46,787 nucleotides of DNA from Lachnospiraceae bacterium (GCA_022766245.1 JALEPL010000030.1:1-46787); one strand, 5' to 3'. Counted from the first letter of the stretch, positions 8,456 to 17,212 are shown. Notes: generated by a model not told the origin, from the letters alone. Numbers and translations: made by a program.

Positions 8456-10387
8456 TCACTTCTGCTGAATCAGTACCATGGCGGAAATACCCCCCACCTC
8501 AATCTGTCCGGACACTTCCCGAAGACTGTCTGTTCCTGCCCGGTCACCCTCGATACATACCTGCCACTGTGCATCGTCCGGCAGTGGCATCTGTACCGGT
8601 TCTTTGCTCGGGTTGTACACTACCATAATCTGCTGTGCCGTATCACCCACCGCCGCCGCATCAATCACAAAGGATACAACATTCGGCTGATGGGTCTCTA
8701 AAAATCTCAGATTTTTCTGCACCTGCTCTGCAGTGTACATACGAAGACCGGCATGATCCCTTCGAAATGCCAGTAATCCCTTGTAAAAATGAACCATATC
8801 TGAATTCTCATGAAGCAGATTCCACTTCATGCTGTTTACCTCAATCGGAGCATTGTAACTGTTCTCCACAAAGGTCTGTGTCTTCTCATCCCATTTACTG
8901 CGCAGCATCTCTTCTCCTGCCTGCATAAAGGGCATTCCCTGGATGGTATAGACCATGGCTGCCGCCAGACGATTCATGGCTTTGCGTTCCGCCAGGGTGG
9001 CATCCGGGCAGGATACCGCCAGCTTATCCCAAAGGCCGTAATTATCATGGCAGGATACATAATTCACACTCTGCTCCGGTGAATTCGCCCAGGTCCCCTC
9101 GCTGTACAAACCGTCTCCCACCAGCTCATGATCCGTAGCACCGGTTATCACAAAACGTACATAATCCTCCATTCCCGGCATGCCGCTTATATATCCAGCA
9201 GCCTCTCCCACGAAAACATCACCTCGAATGGTATCTCTACAATCATCACTGAATGCACCCACTCCCGGTACATTTTTCATAAAGGCCTTCAGGCTGCGCT
9301 CCTCAAAAGGCAATGCAGAGGACCCGCCATTCCAGCCTTCTCCATACAACACAATATCCGGACGAATCTTCAACAGCGCCTCTCTGGCCTGACGCATAGT
9401 CTCCTGATCCAGTACTGCCATCAGGTCAAAGCGAAAACCATCAATATGGTATTCTTTTGCCCAATGACACAGAGAATCAATAATCATTTTTCGTACCATG
9501 GGACGTTCCGATGCGATTTCATTTCCACAGGCCGAACCATCGGTAAATCCGTTTTCATCTGTTCTGTGATAATAATAAGGCTCCGTTTTGTGCAGACAGG
9601 AATCCTCTCCACTATAAGTGTGATTATAAACCACATCCATGATTACGCCGATTCCTTCCTCGTGGAAACGCTGCACCATCTGCTTCATCTCACGGATCCG
9701 CACATTTCCCTCAAAAGCATTGGTAGAATAAGATCCCTCCGGCAGATTATAGTTGATGGGATCATATCCCCAGTTATATTGATTCTCTATGGATACACTT
9801 TCATCGATGGAACCAAAATCGTAGGATGGCATCAACTGCACATGGGTAATTCCCAGTTCCTTCAGATAATCGATTCCCGTTTTTTCCCCGGTTTCATTTG
9901 TGGTTCCAGCCTCTACCATTCCCAGGAAAACACCTTTTGCCTTAGCGCCACTGGAGGAATCAGCCGTAAAATCCCGCACACTAATCTCATATACCACCAT
10001 GTCTGTGGTATGAGCCGGATTATGGTAGGTATCCTTTTCAAAGCCTTCCGGATTTGTTGACTCCAGATCCACTACCATACTGCGCCGGCCATTTACACCA
10101 GCCGCATAGGCATACACATCCATAGTTTCCTCCGTCTTTCCCTCCCGGGTAAACCGATAAGTGTAGTACAGATTTTTACAATCTCCCTTCTTCACATACA
10201 GCCAGGTGCCGTCCACATCCTTTTTCATTGCAACACACTCTGTCATGTCACTGTCCGCACCAGTGGGGTAAATGCATAACTCCACCTGATCTGCTGTAGG
10301 TGCCCACACACGAAAAACGGTTTCTTCCCGATGATATACAGCCCCTAAATCCTGCCCCTTGTACACCAATTCCTGTCTGTCTCTCAT
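8456..10387 (-). CDS. pulA: Type I pullulanase (alpha-1,6-glucan debranching enzyme)
   Basis: Hydrolyses alpha-1,6 branch points in pullulan, glycogen or starch dextrins. An N-terminal CBM48-like domain (VFRVWAPTADQVELCIY) precedes a GH13 catalytic domain with the type I pullulanase signature YNWGYDP, the first conserved region DVVYNHTY, the nucleophile Asp in GFRFDLMAV, the acid Glu in LYGEGWNGG and the transition-state Asp in SCHDNYGLWD. There is no signal peptide, so it is probably cytoplasmic and used in glycogen or imported-dextrin turnover. Two starts compete. ATG 10387 has GGGAG with five-base spacing, while ATG 10399 (four residues longer) has only a distant AGGAA; I chose 10387. It stands alone, with part of a family A repeat just upstream. 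Confidence 0.93.
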   Translation of the reverse strand: MRDRQELVYKGQDLGAVYHREETVFRVWAPTADQVELCIYPTGADSDMTECVAMKKDVDGTWLYVKKGDCKNLYYTYRFTREGKTEETMDVYAYAAGVNGRRSMVVDLESTNPEGFEKDTYHNPAHTTDMVVYEISVRDFTADSSSGAKAKGVFLGMVEAGTTNETGEKTGIDYLKELGITHVQLMPSYDFGSIDESVSIENQYNWGYDPINYNLPEGSYSTNAFEGNVRIREMKQMVQRFHEEGIGVIMDVVYNHTYSGEDSCLHKTEPYYYHRTDENGFTDGSACGNEIASERPMVRKMIIDSLCHWAKEYHIDGFRFDLMAVLDQETMRQAREALLKIRPDIVLYGEGWNGGSSALPFEERSLKAFMKNVPGVGAFSDDCRDTIRGDVFVGEAAGYISGMPGMEDYVRFVITGATDHELVGDGLYSEGTWANSPEQSVNYVSCHDNYGLWDKLAVSCPDATLAERKAMNRLAAAMVYTIQGMPFMQAGEEMLRSKWDEKTQTFVENSYNAPIEVNSMKWNLLHENSDMVHFYKGLLAFRRDHAGLRMYTAEQVQKNLRFLETHQPNVVSFVIDAAAVGDTAQQIMVVYNPSKEPVQMPLPDDAQWQVCIEGDRAGTDSLREVSGQIEVGGISAMVLIQQK

Positions 10388-10412
10388 ACCTTCTCCCATC
10401 TAATCATATATT

Positions 10413-10464
10413 CCTGAATCATGTTCTTACGGCCTCATCAGCAAGTGATTCGGCCTGCTCTGTT
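10413..10464. repeat. Partial family A element (one half)
   Basis: From CCTGAATC to GGCCTG this segment is essentially the reverse complement of part of the full element at 38580-38709. The terminal GTATCTGTTCAG end has been lost (CTCTGTTAC here). It lies just upstream of the pulA start. Confidence 0.7.
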
Positions 10465-10504
10465 ACTATATTCCGTATTATGCCGATAATCTCAGTCTAC
10501 GGTT

Positions 10505-10539
10505 AAAAAAGGGAGACATCTGTTGCTGCAAATGTCTCC
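10505..10539 (-). terminator. Terminator of the pantothenate operon
   Basis: On the minus strand GGAGACAT (10539-10532), a 12-base loop and ATGTCTCC (10519-10512) form a perfect 8-bp stem. One more base and six T (10510-10505) follow. It lies about 55 bases after the panD stop. Confidence 0.8.
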
Positions 10540-10593
10540 TTGCGTTCACTTCGTTAAGTGTAACCCGATTTTCGATTCCGGTCAATCATAATT

Positions 10594-11016
10594 TTAGTCT
10601 GCTGCCGTTGCAAAAACATTCTCGGCCTCAATATCATACAGCGCACCATGCTTTTCATAATTGGTCACACGGCTAATCTGATTATCGTCATCTACAAATA
10701 CAACCTTCGGCGGATTCTCCCTACACTCCTCCGGTGTCATCCGGGCATAACTCATGATAATAATCTTGTCACCCAGGTTCACCTGATGGGCAGCCGCTCC
10801 ATTTAAACAAATCATTCCGGAGCCACGCTCTCCGGCGATGGTATAGGTCTCAAACCGGTTCCCGTTATCTACATCCGCAATCTGCACTTTTTCATATTCG
10901 TATATCCCGGCTGCCTCTAACAATGCCTCATCCACGGTGATGCTTCCCACATAATTCAGTTCTGCCTGTCTCACGGTAGCTCTGTGAATTTTACTTTTTA
11001 ACATTTCAATCTGCAT
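10594..11016 (-). CDS. panD: Aspartate 1-decarboxylase (pyruvoyl enzyme)
   Basis: Makes beta-alanine from aspartate for pantothenate synthesis. The 140-residue proenzyme shows the self-cleavage pair Gly24-Ser25 in YVGSITVDE, where Ser25 becomes the pyruvoyl cofactor, and the conserved Lys9 in [29 protein letters not shown] matches the family's later core. It is about a dozen residues longer than the usual 126-127, all at the C-terminus. The start ATG has AGAGGAC five bases upstream and aligns with the enterobacterial start. It is the last gene of the panG-panB-panC-panD unit. Confidence 0.95.
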   Translation of the reverse strand: MQIEMLKSKIHRATVRQAELNYVGSITVDEALLEAAGIYEYEKVQIADVDNGNRFETYTIAGERGSGMICLNGAAAHQVNLGDKIIIMSYARMTPEECRENPPKVVFVDDDNQISRVTNYEKHGALYDIEAENVFATAAD

Positions 11017-11038
11017 ATTTGTCCTCTTTCTTTGTGCT

Positions 11039-11087
11039 GTAACTATTCAGTTCCGTGCTTGTAACAATTAAGCTTCCGAATCATTAC
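11039..11087. repeat. Short family-B-like inverted repeat between panC and panD
   Basis: GTAACTATTCAG at 11039-11050 matches the family B end exactly. The other end, read in reverse (GTAATGATTCGG, 11087-11076), is a degenerate copy. The 49-bp segment includes the panC stop codon. It could be a heavily deleted element or chance similarity at one end. Confidence 0.4.
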
Positions 11088-11926
11088 GAAAGGATAAAAT
11101 TGTCAATGAGGCGAGTCTTTCCAATATACACAGCCATTGCTACCAGCATCGGTGCTTTTACCTCTTTCTGCTGCTGCATGGTAAGCCCGTTTACTGCCTT
11201 TACATAATCAATCCGTGCCATAGGCTCTGTCTCGATGTTTTCCTTCATTTTCTGAACCAGTTTCTCTGCATCAGTCTCCCCATCTGCCACCAGCTTTTTG
11301 CCCAATTCAATGGTCTTGCTCAAAATCAGTGCTGCCTTGCGCTCTTCCGGTGACAGATAAGTATTCCGGGAGCTCTTTGCCAATCCGTCATCCTCACGCA
11401 CAATGGGACATCCAATCACTTCCACATCGATATTCAAGTCGTCTACCATATGCTTGATGATGGCCAGCTGCTGGGCATCCTTCTCGCCAAAATAAGCGCG
11501 GTCCGGCTGCACGATATGGAACAGCTTGCTTACTACCGTACACACACCGCGGAAATGTACCGGGCGGCTTAATCCACAAAGTTCCTCTGTCAGAACAGAC
11601 ATATCCACATAGGAACTGAATCCCTCATGATACATCTCTTCCGGCTCCGGATGAAAGATCAGGTCTGCTCCCAGACTCTGGCAGTATGCGCTGTCCTTCT
11701 CTAAATCTCTGGGATAACTGGCCAGATCCTCATTGGGACCAAACTGCATCGGATTGACAAAAATGCTCACAACTACTTTGTCATTTTCCTTTTTTGCTTT
11801 CTCTATGAGACTTCCATGACCTTCGTGAAGATATCCCATGGTGGGCACCAGCGCCACAGTTTCTCCGGCTTTTTTCCATGACTTTACCAGTTCTCTTACT
11901 TCTTTGATTGTTCCTACTATCTGCAT
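11084..11926 (-). CDS. panC: Pantothenate synthetase (pantoate-beta-alanine ligase)
   Basis: ATP-dependent ligase joining pantoate to beta-alanine. The HIGH-class nucleotide-binding motif is seen as PTMGYLHEGHGSL, followed by FVNPMQFGPNEDLASYPRD, AYFGEKDAQQLAI and the second loop LAKSSRNTYLS. The frame can be extended to a GTG at 11935, but that GTG overlaps the AAGAGG which is correctly spaced for the ATG at 11926. The product is thus 280 residues, normal for the family. It follows panB by 13 bases. Confidence 0.95.
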   Translation of the reverse strand: MQIVGTIKEVRELVKSWKKAGETVALVPTMGYLHEGHGSLIEKAKKENDKVVVSIFVNPMQFGPNEDLASYPRDLEKDSAYCQSLGADLIFHPEPEEMYHEGFSSYVDMSVLTEELCGLSRPVHFRGVCTVVSKLFHIVQPDRAYFGEKDAQQLAIIKHMVDDLNIDVEVIGCPIVREDDGLAKSSRNTYLSPEERKAALILSKTIELGKKLVADGETDAEKLVQKMKENIETEPMARIDYVKAVNGLTMQQQKEVKAPMLVAMAVYIGKTRLIDNFILS

Positions 11927-11939
11927 TTTTCGCACCTCT

Positions 11940-12767
11940 TTAATAAAGTTTGTCTATAATTTCATCATCAATTTTATAGGTCTTGCTCTCATCTGGGAAG
12001 CTTCCATCCTTTACCTCTTTCAGATAATCGGCGAAAGCATTTCTCATCACTTCTCCCACATTGGCAAACTGCTTGACGAACTTGGGTACATAGTCGGTAA
12101 ACATACCCAGCATATCCTGATATACCAGTACCTGTCCATCACAGCCTGCGCCTGCTCCGATTCCAATCGTAGGAATAGTCAGCATCTGGGAAACCTTCTC
12201 TGCCAGCTTTGCCGGAACGCATTCCATCACTAAAACAGAGGCGCCTGCTGCCTCCACAGCCCGGGCATCATCCAGCAGTTTCTGAGCGGCCGCCTCGGTA
12301 CGTCCCTGTACCTTAAATCCCCCAAAAGCATTGATGGACTGGGGGGTCAGTCCAATATGGGCACACACCGGAATCGATGCCTTCACAATGGCCTCAATCT
12401 GAGGGCAAACCTCTTTTCCACCCTCCAGCTTCACCATCTGGGCACGTCCTTCTTTCATCAGGCGACCCGCATTTACCACTGCATCGTAAACGGATGTCTG
12501 ATAGGACATAAAGGGCATATCACACACCAAAAGCGGGTTCTTTGCCCCTCTTGCCACTGCTGCACAGTGATGGATCATGTCCTCCATAGTGACGGAAATG
12601 GTATCCTCATATCCCAATATAGTATTTCCCAAAGAATCTCCCACCAGGATCATATCTACGCCTGCCTCATCCATCAGCTTCGCTGTGGAATAATCGTAGC
12701 AGGTGAGCATGGCGATTTTCTTTCCCTCTTCTTTCATTTTCTGTATCGTACTTACTGTCTGTTTCAT
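11940..12767 (-). CDS. panB: 3-methyl-2-oxobutanoate hydroxymethyltransferase
   Basis: Adds a hydroxymethyl group from methylene-tetrahydrofolate to alpha-ketoisovalerate, the first committed step to pantoate. The 275-residue TIM-barrel protein shows the family motifs [49 protein letters not shown] (catalytic region) and [28 protein letters not shown] precedes the ATG. Its start overlaps the panG stop by four bases (ATGA), so translation of the two steps is coupled. Confidence 0.96.
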   Translation of the reverse strand: MKQTVSTIQKMKEEGKKIAMLTCYDYSTAKLMDEAGVDMILVGDSLGNTILGYEDTISVTMEDMIHHCAAVARGAKNPLLVCDMPFMSYQTSVYDAVVNAGRLMKEGRAQMVKLEGGKEVCPQIEAIVKASIPVCAHIGLTPQSINAFGGFKVQGRTEAAAQKLLDDARAVEAAGASVLVMECVPAKLAEKVSQMLTIPTIGIGAGAGCDGQVLVYQDMLGMFTDYVPKFVKQFANVGEVMRNAFADYLKEVKDGSFPDESKTYKIDDEIIDKLY

Positions 12768-13603
12768 TGTAACTGTTCCTCCATCCCTCGATAATCTACA
12801 TCAACATGACGCTTTTTTGCCACCTGGAGCACTTCTCTTGACACGGCCTGGTAAACTTCCTTTTCATTTCCCGTAAGGCAGGCCAGATGTTTTTTCACCG
12901 TCTCCACATCGTTTCGTTCAATAGGGCCGGTCAGCGCCTCCACCGTTCCCTCCGACACGACATGCTCTACATTTCCCTGCACAATGGTCACCAGGGCTCC
13001 ATGGGCATCTGCGGGGGTAAATCCACACTCCACCAGCATCTGCTCACTCATGGCGATCAGTCCCACCACCAGATTGGAACTCACCGCTGCCGCCGCATGA
13101 TACTTCACCTTCTGCTCCGTATCGATCACCACCACAGGATTTCCCATGCCGGTAAAAATTGCCTTCATCTGACGTAAATATTCAGTTGCTCCTTCTATGG
13201 TAAAATAACACTTTGACAGCTCCATGTATGAGTCGTATTTACTGCTCACTGCAAAGAGCGGATGGACGGAATAACCATATATCTTTCCATCGGTTATACC
13301 CGAGAATATCTTTGATGATAATGCGCCACTGCAATGACAGACAATCTTCCCATCAATCTGGAGCTCCTTTAACTGATCCCATACCTGTGATATAGCTCCG
13401 TCTGAAACCGTCAGAAATAATGCATCGCTATCCTTTACCAGATCCGATAACTGTTCGTATGCTCTGCTATGGGTAAACTCTGCCGCTTCTATGGCATTTG
13501 ATTTGGTTCTGCTGTAATAGCCGGAAACCGTCAGACCATTACATGTGAAATATTTTCCCAGGGAAAATCCTACCTTCCCTGCACCTATAAATCCTATTTT
13601 CAT
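12764..13603 (-). CDS. panG: DUF2520 Rossmann-fold protein, probable ketopantoate reductase PanG
   Basis: An N-terminal NAD(P)-binding Rossmann motif ([19 protein letters not shown]) precedes a C-terminal helical DUF2520-type domain ([25 protein letters not shown]). PanG of Francisella is an established third type of ketopantoate reductase with homologues in Enterococcus faecalis and Clostridium difficile, and I believe it belongs to this family. No panE- or ilvC-like gene is present here. The gene leads into panB with an ATGA overlap, so it fills the only missing step of the four-step route. The start is ATG 13603 behind GGAGGGAGG (279 residues); a longer frame to 13732 has no such support. 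The fold is clear, and the activity is inferred from context and family. Confidence 0.75.
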   Translation of the reverse strand: MKIGFIGAGKVGFSLGKYFTCNGLTVSGYYSRTKSNAIEAAEFTHSRAYEQLSDLVKDSDALFLTVSDGAISQVWDQLKELQIDGKIVCHCSGALSSKIFSGITDGKIYGYSVHPLFAVSSKYDSYMELSKCYFTIEGATEYLRQMKAIFTGMGNPVVVIDTEQKVKYHAAAAVSSNLVVGLIAMSEQMLVECGFTPADAHGALVTIVQGNVEHVVSEGTVEALTGPIERNDVETVKKHLACLTGNEKEVYQAVSREVLQVAKKRHVDVDYRGMEEQLQ

Positions 13604-13697
13604 GTGCCTCCCTCCTTCATAAATAATATGCATTGGGACCGTGAGTCCTGTTCCAAAGGATACAGGCTGCGCACAATCGTTGTCATTATAGTGTCGT

Positions 13698-13786
13698 AAA
13701 AAATCAAAGGTATAGTTTCTTGCGAATACCATCCATGGCTCACTTTAGCACAGAAGTGACCGCTTGGCAAGAAACAAATACCTTTG
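13698..13786 (-). terminator. Long nested hairpin with T-run after nadA
   Basis: On the minus strand a roughly 19-bp imperfect outer stem (13786-13767 with 13723-13705, CAAAGGTAT...ATACCTTTG) encloses an inner hairpin TCACTT/AAGTGA. A six-T run (13703-13698) follows one base later. It lies about 30 bases after the nadA stop and before panG, so it probably ends nadA transcription. It is larger than an ordinary terminator. Confidence 0.6.
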
Positions 13787-13815
13787 TACCGGGAAAAACA
13801 CAATTACTATATTTT

Positions 13816-14733
13816 CTAGCCCAGTTCTAACATTGCATCGATGCAGCGCTTTGCCCCAAGCCGGATGTTCTCGTCCAATTCAATGACTTCGCCACCTACA
13901 CCCTGCACACACTGGTATACATCTGCCAATGTGGTGAGCTTCATGTTGTGGCAGACACAATCCTTTGAAAGAGGATAAAATTTCTTGTCGGGGCATTCCA
14001 TCTGCAAATGGCTGACAATACTGTTCTCGGTACCAATGATAAATTCTTTGGCATCGCTGTTTTTCGCATAATCCATGATTCCGGTGGTGCTTCCTTTATA
14101 GTCCGCCATAGCAGTAACAGCCGGCAGACACTCCGGATGAACTAAAAGCTTTGCCTCGGGATGAAGCTTCTTCGCGCGTTCCACATCCTTTACCGTCATG
14201 CGCACATGAGTAGGACATCCCCCCTGCAGCAGTCTGATATTCTTCTCCGGCACCTGCTCTGCCACCCACTGACCCAGATTACAATCCGGAATAAACAAGA
14301 TATTTTTATTGGGAATATTTTTTACAATTTTCACAGCGGAGGATGAAGTCACACAAACATCACAGATGGTCTTCAGTTCTGAAGTGGTATTCACATAAGC
14401 CACCACGGTATAGTCGGGATTCTGAGCCTTTACCGCAGAAATCATCTCCACGTCCATCTGCTCTGCCATGGGACAGCCGGCTGCACGATTGGAAAGCAGA
14501 ACTGTTTTTTCCGGCGACAAAATTTTTACTGTCTCTGCCATAAAACGGACACCACACATCAGCATGGTCTTCTGCGGTGCCTTTGCCGCCTGCTGACTCA
14601 ATCCGAAGGAATCCCCCACATAATCCGCCACTTCCCAGATATCATGGCTCTGGTAAGCATGCGCCAGTATACAAATATCCTTTTCCTTTTTCAGCCGTAT
14701 AATCTCATCCTGCATTTCTCTCGTTGTAAACAT
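13816..14733 (-). CDS. nadA: Quinolinate synthase (4Fe-4S)
   Basis: Condenses iminoaspartate with dihydroxyacetone phosphate to quinolinate, the second step of de novo NAD synthesis. The 305-residue product has the three expected cluster cysteines in MCGVRFMAET, a middle IPDCNLGQWV/GGCPTH region and CVCHNMKLTT, together with LAHAYQSHDIWEVADYVGDSF at the substrate site. AGAGGAT precedes the ATG. Unlike the common nadABC arrangement, nadA is transcribed away from nadB-nadC-niaR, and both share a 225-bp control region. A perfect palindrome lies in its 5' leader. Confidence 0.95.
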   Translation of the reverse strand: MFTTREMQDEIIRLKKEKDICILAHAYQSHDIWEVADYVGDSFGLSQQAAKAPQKTMLMCGVRFMAETVKILSPEKTVLLSNRAAGCPMAEQMDVEMISAVKAQNPDYTVVAYVNTTSELKTICDVCVTSSSAVKIVKNIPNKNILFIPDCNLGQWVAEQVPEKNIRLLQGGCPTHVRMTVKDVERAKKLHPEAKLLVHPECLPAVTAMADYKGSTTGIMDYAKNSDAKEFIIGTENSIVSHLQMECPDKKFYPLSKDCVCHNMKLTTLADVYQCVQGVGGEVIELDENIRLGAKRCIDAMLELG

Positions 14734-14771
14734 ATCTTATCCTCTTTTTCCTATTCTTGTGATTCTCCGCC

Positions 14772-14808
14772 GGCTACGACTCGATACGATTTGTATCGAG
14801 TCGTAGCC
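14772..14808. promoter_or_regulatory. Perfect 16-bp palindrome at the 5' end of the nadA transcript
   Basis: Arms 14772-14787 and 14793-14808 (GGCTACGACTCGATAC and its complement) are perfectly complementary around a five-base loop. It begins about five bases after the predicted nadA transcription start. It has no T-run on either strand, so it is not a terminator. It could be an operator, an mRNA-stabilising 5' stem or a small repeat. Confidence 0.6.
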
Positions 14809-14819
14809 AAGTTGTTCTC

Positions 14820-14848
14820 ATTATATAGAAGGCGCTGATAGCTGTCAA
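14820..14848 (-). promoter_or_regulatory. Consensus sigma-A promoter for nadA
   Basis: TTGACA (14848-14843), a 17-base spacer and TATAAT (14825-14820) on the minus strand are exact consensus. Transcription would start near 14813 and give a leader of about 80 bases that opens with the 16-bp palindrome. Confidence 0.85.
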
Positions 14849-14854
14849 CAAAAA

Positions 14855-14879
14855 ACTTTACACCTGTCTTGTCAGACTG
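14855..14879. promoter_or_regulatory. Candidate NiaR operator between nadA and nadB
   Basis: The segment ACACCTGTC followed by TTGTCAGAC contains repeated TGTC/GACA half-sites. It overlaps the -35 of the nadB promoter and lies directly upstream of the nadA -35, with a further half-site GCTGTCAAC inside that promoter. NiaR (encoded three genes away) is known to repress NAD synthesis genes in Firmicutes. The site is inferred from position and symmetry, not from a matched motif. Confidence 0.5.
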
Positions 14880-14897
14880 GTTTTTCTGTGATATACT
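14869..14897 (+). promoter_or_regulatory. Sigma-A promoter for nadB-nadC-niaR
   Basis: TTGTCA (14869-14874), 17 bases and TATACT (14892-14897) lie about 60 bases before the nadB ATG. The -35 overlaps the candidate NiaR site. Confidence 0.75.
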
Positions 14898-14958
14898 TTG
14901 ATAACTTCATTTTTTCCGGGTAACACTGCCCGGATACACCCCAAGAGGGAGATACATT

Positions 14959-16263
14959 ATGCATACAGATATTTTAATCGTGGGAAGCGGATGCTCCGGA
15001 CTCTACTGCGCGCTGAACCTTCCCCGGGACAAGCAGATCACCATTATCACAAAATCCGACCTAGAGAGTAATGACTCATTTTTAGCCCAGGGTGGCATGT
15101 GCATGCTCAAGGATGAATCGGACTATGACAGCTATTTTGAGGACACGATGAAGGCCGGACACTATGAAAATGACAGGGAATCCGTGGACATCATGATTCA
15201 CTCCTCCCCGGATGTGGTAAAAGATCTGTTAAGCTACGGCGTGGATTTTGCCCGAGAAGCAGACGGAAGTCTGGCCTTTACCAAAGAGGGCGGACATTCT
15301 GACAAACGTATTCTTTTCCATAAGGACATTACCGGAAAGGAAATCACCAGTCATTTACTGACCCAGGTGCAGAAGCTGGAAAACGTAGCGCTTATGCCCT
15401 ATACCACTTTGGTGGACATCATTTGCGATGATTCCTGTTGCTATGGTGCGGTAATTCGTAAGGAAGACGGTTCTCTGTGCAAGGTGGAAGCAGATTATAC
15501 CGTACTGGCCACCGGCGGCATCGGCGGACTCTATCGTCACTCCACCAACTACCGCCATCTCACCGGAGATGCGCTGGCCATTGCCATCCGGCATCAGGTA
15601 CAGCTCAAGGACATCCACTATATCCAGATCCATCCTACCACTTTTTATTCCAAGAAACGGGAGGATCGCAGCTTCCTGATTTCCGAATCCGTGAGAGGAG
15701 AAGGAGCTAAGCTGTATGATAAAAATATGAACCGTTTTGTGGACGAACTGCTGCCCCGGGATCTGCTGACGGCAGCCATCCGGGAACAGATGAAAAAGGA
15801 TGGCACGGAGCATGTGTGGGAGGATCTGCGCACCATCCCCGAGGATGAGCTCATGACTCATTTTCCCAATATCGTGGCGCACTGCAAGGAGATGGGATAC
15901 GATGTAACCAAAGAATGTATCCCTGTGGTTCCTGCCCAGCACTATTTCATGGGTGGCATCCAGGTTGATCACATGAGTCGTACTTCTATGGAGCAGCTCT
16001 ATGCAATTGGGGAAACTGCATGCAACGGCGTTCACGGCAAGAATCGCCTGGCCAGCAATTCGCTTCTGGAGAGTCTGGTTTTCGCAAAGCGGGCTGCCCA
16101 GGATATGATTGCTCATTATCTGGAGCTGAAAAGGGATTCGGCGCTCGTGGAGCAGACAACACTCACTCCTTACGAAGAGATGGAAAAGCTTCAGGAAGAA
16201 AACGAACAGCTTGTGCTGGATGAAATCCGTCGTTCTGCGGAATACGCATCACAAAAAGCTTAA
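14959..16263 (+). CDS. nadB: L-aspartate oxidase / FAD-dependent aspartate dehydrogenase-type NadB
   Basis: Flavoprotein oxidising aspartate to iminoaspartate, the substrate of NadA. The N-terminal FAD-binding motif is GSGCSGLYCAL. Later family motifs are NDSFLAQGGM, VLATGGIGGLY, DIHYIQIHPTTFY, SVRGEGAKLYD and GETACNGVHGKNRLASNSLLESLVF. At 434 residues it is about 100 shorter than enterobacterial NadB because the C-terminal helical domain is nearly absent. In anaerobes fumarate rather than oxygen is the likely electron acceptor. GAGGGAG precedes the ATG. nadC starts about 50 bases downstream. Confidence 0.94.
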   Translation: MHTDILIVGSGCSGLYCALNLPRDKQITIITKSDLESNDSFLAQGGMCMLKDESDYDSYFEDTMKAGHYENDRESVDIMIHSSPDVVKDLLSYGVDFAREADGSLAFTKEGGHSDKRILFHKDITGKEITSHLLTQVQKLENVALMPYTTLVDIICDDSCCYGAVIRKEDGSLCKVEADYTVLATGGIGGLYRHSTNYRHLTGDALAIAIRHQVQLKDIHYIQIHPTTFYSKKREDRSFLISESVRGEGAKLYDKNMNRFVDELLPRDLLTAAIREQMKKDGTEHVWEDLRTIPEDELMTHFPNIVAHCKEMGYDVTKECIPVVPAQHYFMGGIQVDHMSRTSMEQLYAIGETACNGVHGKNRLASNSLLESLVFAKRAAQDMIAHYLELKRDSALVEQTTLTPYEEMEKLQEENEQLVLDEIRRSAEYASQKA

Positions 16264-16312
16264 TACACAAAATACATACCAAACATTTTAGGAAGAAAGA
16301 AGGATTATATTT

Positions 16313-17167
16313 ATGTACGATCAGGTTACTTTATCACTCAATGTGGACCCCTATATTTTAAGTGCATTAAAAGAAGATATCTCCAGCGAGGATGTATCCA
16401 CCAACAGTGTCATGCCACATCCACAGGCCGGTGAGGTGGACTTAATCTGCAAGCAGGACGGTATCATCTGCGGTCTGCAGGTATTTGAGCGCACCTTCAC
16501 CCTGTTGGATCCCAATACGCAGGTCACATTCTATGCTGCTGACGGGGATGCTGTTACAGCGGGCCAGCTGATTGCAAAGGTGCACGGCGATATCCGTATT
16601 CTGCTCTGTGGGGAGCGTACCGCATTAAACTATCTGCAGCGCATGAGCGGCATTGCCACCTATACCCATTCCGTGGCATCCCTCTTGTCCGGAACCAAAA
16701 CCAAACTATTAGATACCAGAAAAACCTCTCCCAACAATCGTATTTTTGAAAAATATTCCGTTCGTATCGGAGGCGGCAATAATCACCGCTACAATCTGTC
16801 TGACGGTGTTCTCTTAAAGGACAATCACATCGGAGCAGCCGGCGGTGTGAAGGAAGCCGTATCCATGGCCAAAGCCTATGCTCCTTTTGTGCGGAAAATC
16901 GAGGTGGAAGTAGAAAACTTTGACATGGTAAAAGAGGCCGTAGAAGCCGGTGCTGATATCATTATGTTAGACAACATGTCCCATGAAGAAATGAAAAAAT
17001 CCATCGACTTTATCGACGGCCGCGCAGAAGTGGAAGTATCTGGAAATGTGACAAAGGAAAACATTGCAAAGCTTACCGATTTAGGTGTGGACTATATTTC
17101 CAGTGGAGCTCTGACCCATTCTGCTCCCATCATGGACCTGTCCCTGAAAAATCTTCATGCAGTTTAA
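16313..17167 (+). CDS. nadC: Nicotinate-nucleotide pyrophosphorylase (carboxylating)
   Basis: Quinolinate phosphoribosyltransferase, converting quinolinate and PRPP to nicotinate mononucleotide. The 284-residue length is normal. Typical motifs are GERTALNYLQRMSGIAT, LDTRKTSPNNRIFEKYSVRIGGGNNHRYNLSDGVLLKDNHI, VEVEVENFDMVKEA and IMLDNMS. An AAGGA lies about nine bases before the ATG. It is the second gene of the nadB-nadC-niaR unit. Confidence 0.96.
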   Translation: MYDQVTLSLNVDPYILSALKEDISSEDVSTNSVMPHPQAGEVDLICKQDGIICGLQVFERTFTLLDPNTQVTFYAADGDAVTAGQLIAKVHGDIRILLCGERTALNYLQRMSGIATYTHSVASLLSGTKTKLLDTRKTSPNNRIFEKYSVRIGGGNNHRYNLSDGVLLKDNHIGAAGGVKEAVSMAKAYAPFVRKIEVEVENFDMVKEAVEAGADIIMLDNMSHEEMKKSIDFIDGRAEVEVSGNVTKENIAKLTDLGVDYISSGALTHSAPIMDLSLKNLHAV

Positions 17168-17212
17168 AACGCAGGCAACAGATTTCATCACAACTATGGA
17201 GGAAACGAGAGT

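Noticed and set aside
9128-10060. 310-codon plus-strand ORF
   Set aside because: Antisense to the pullulanase gene, with no recognisable domain and no ribosome site.
13742-13770. Promoter for panG (TTGCCA, 17 bases, TAAAGT on the minus strand)
   Set aside because: Both hexamers lie inside the long nadA terminator hairpin, where symmetry explains the sequence. The -10 is weak.
14772-14808. Terminator
   Set aside because: The stem is perfect, but no T-run follows on either strand and it sits in a 5' leader.
15355-16116. 253-codon minus-strand ORF
   Set aside because: Antisense shadow of nadB.
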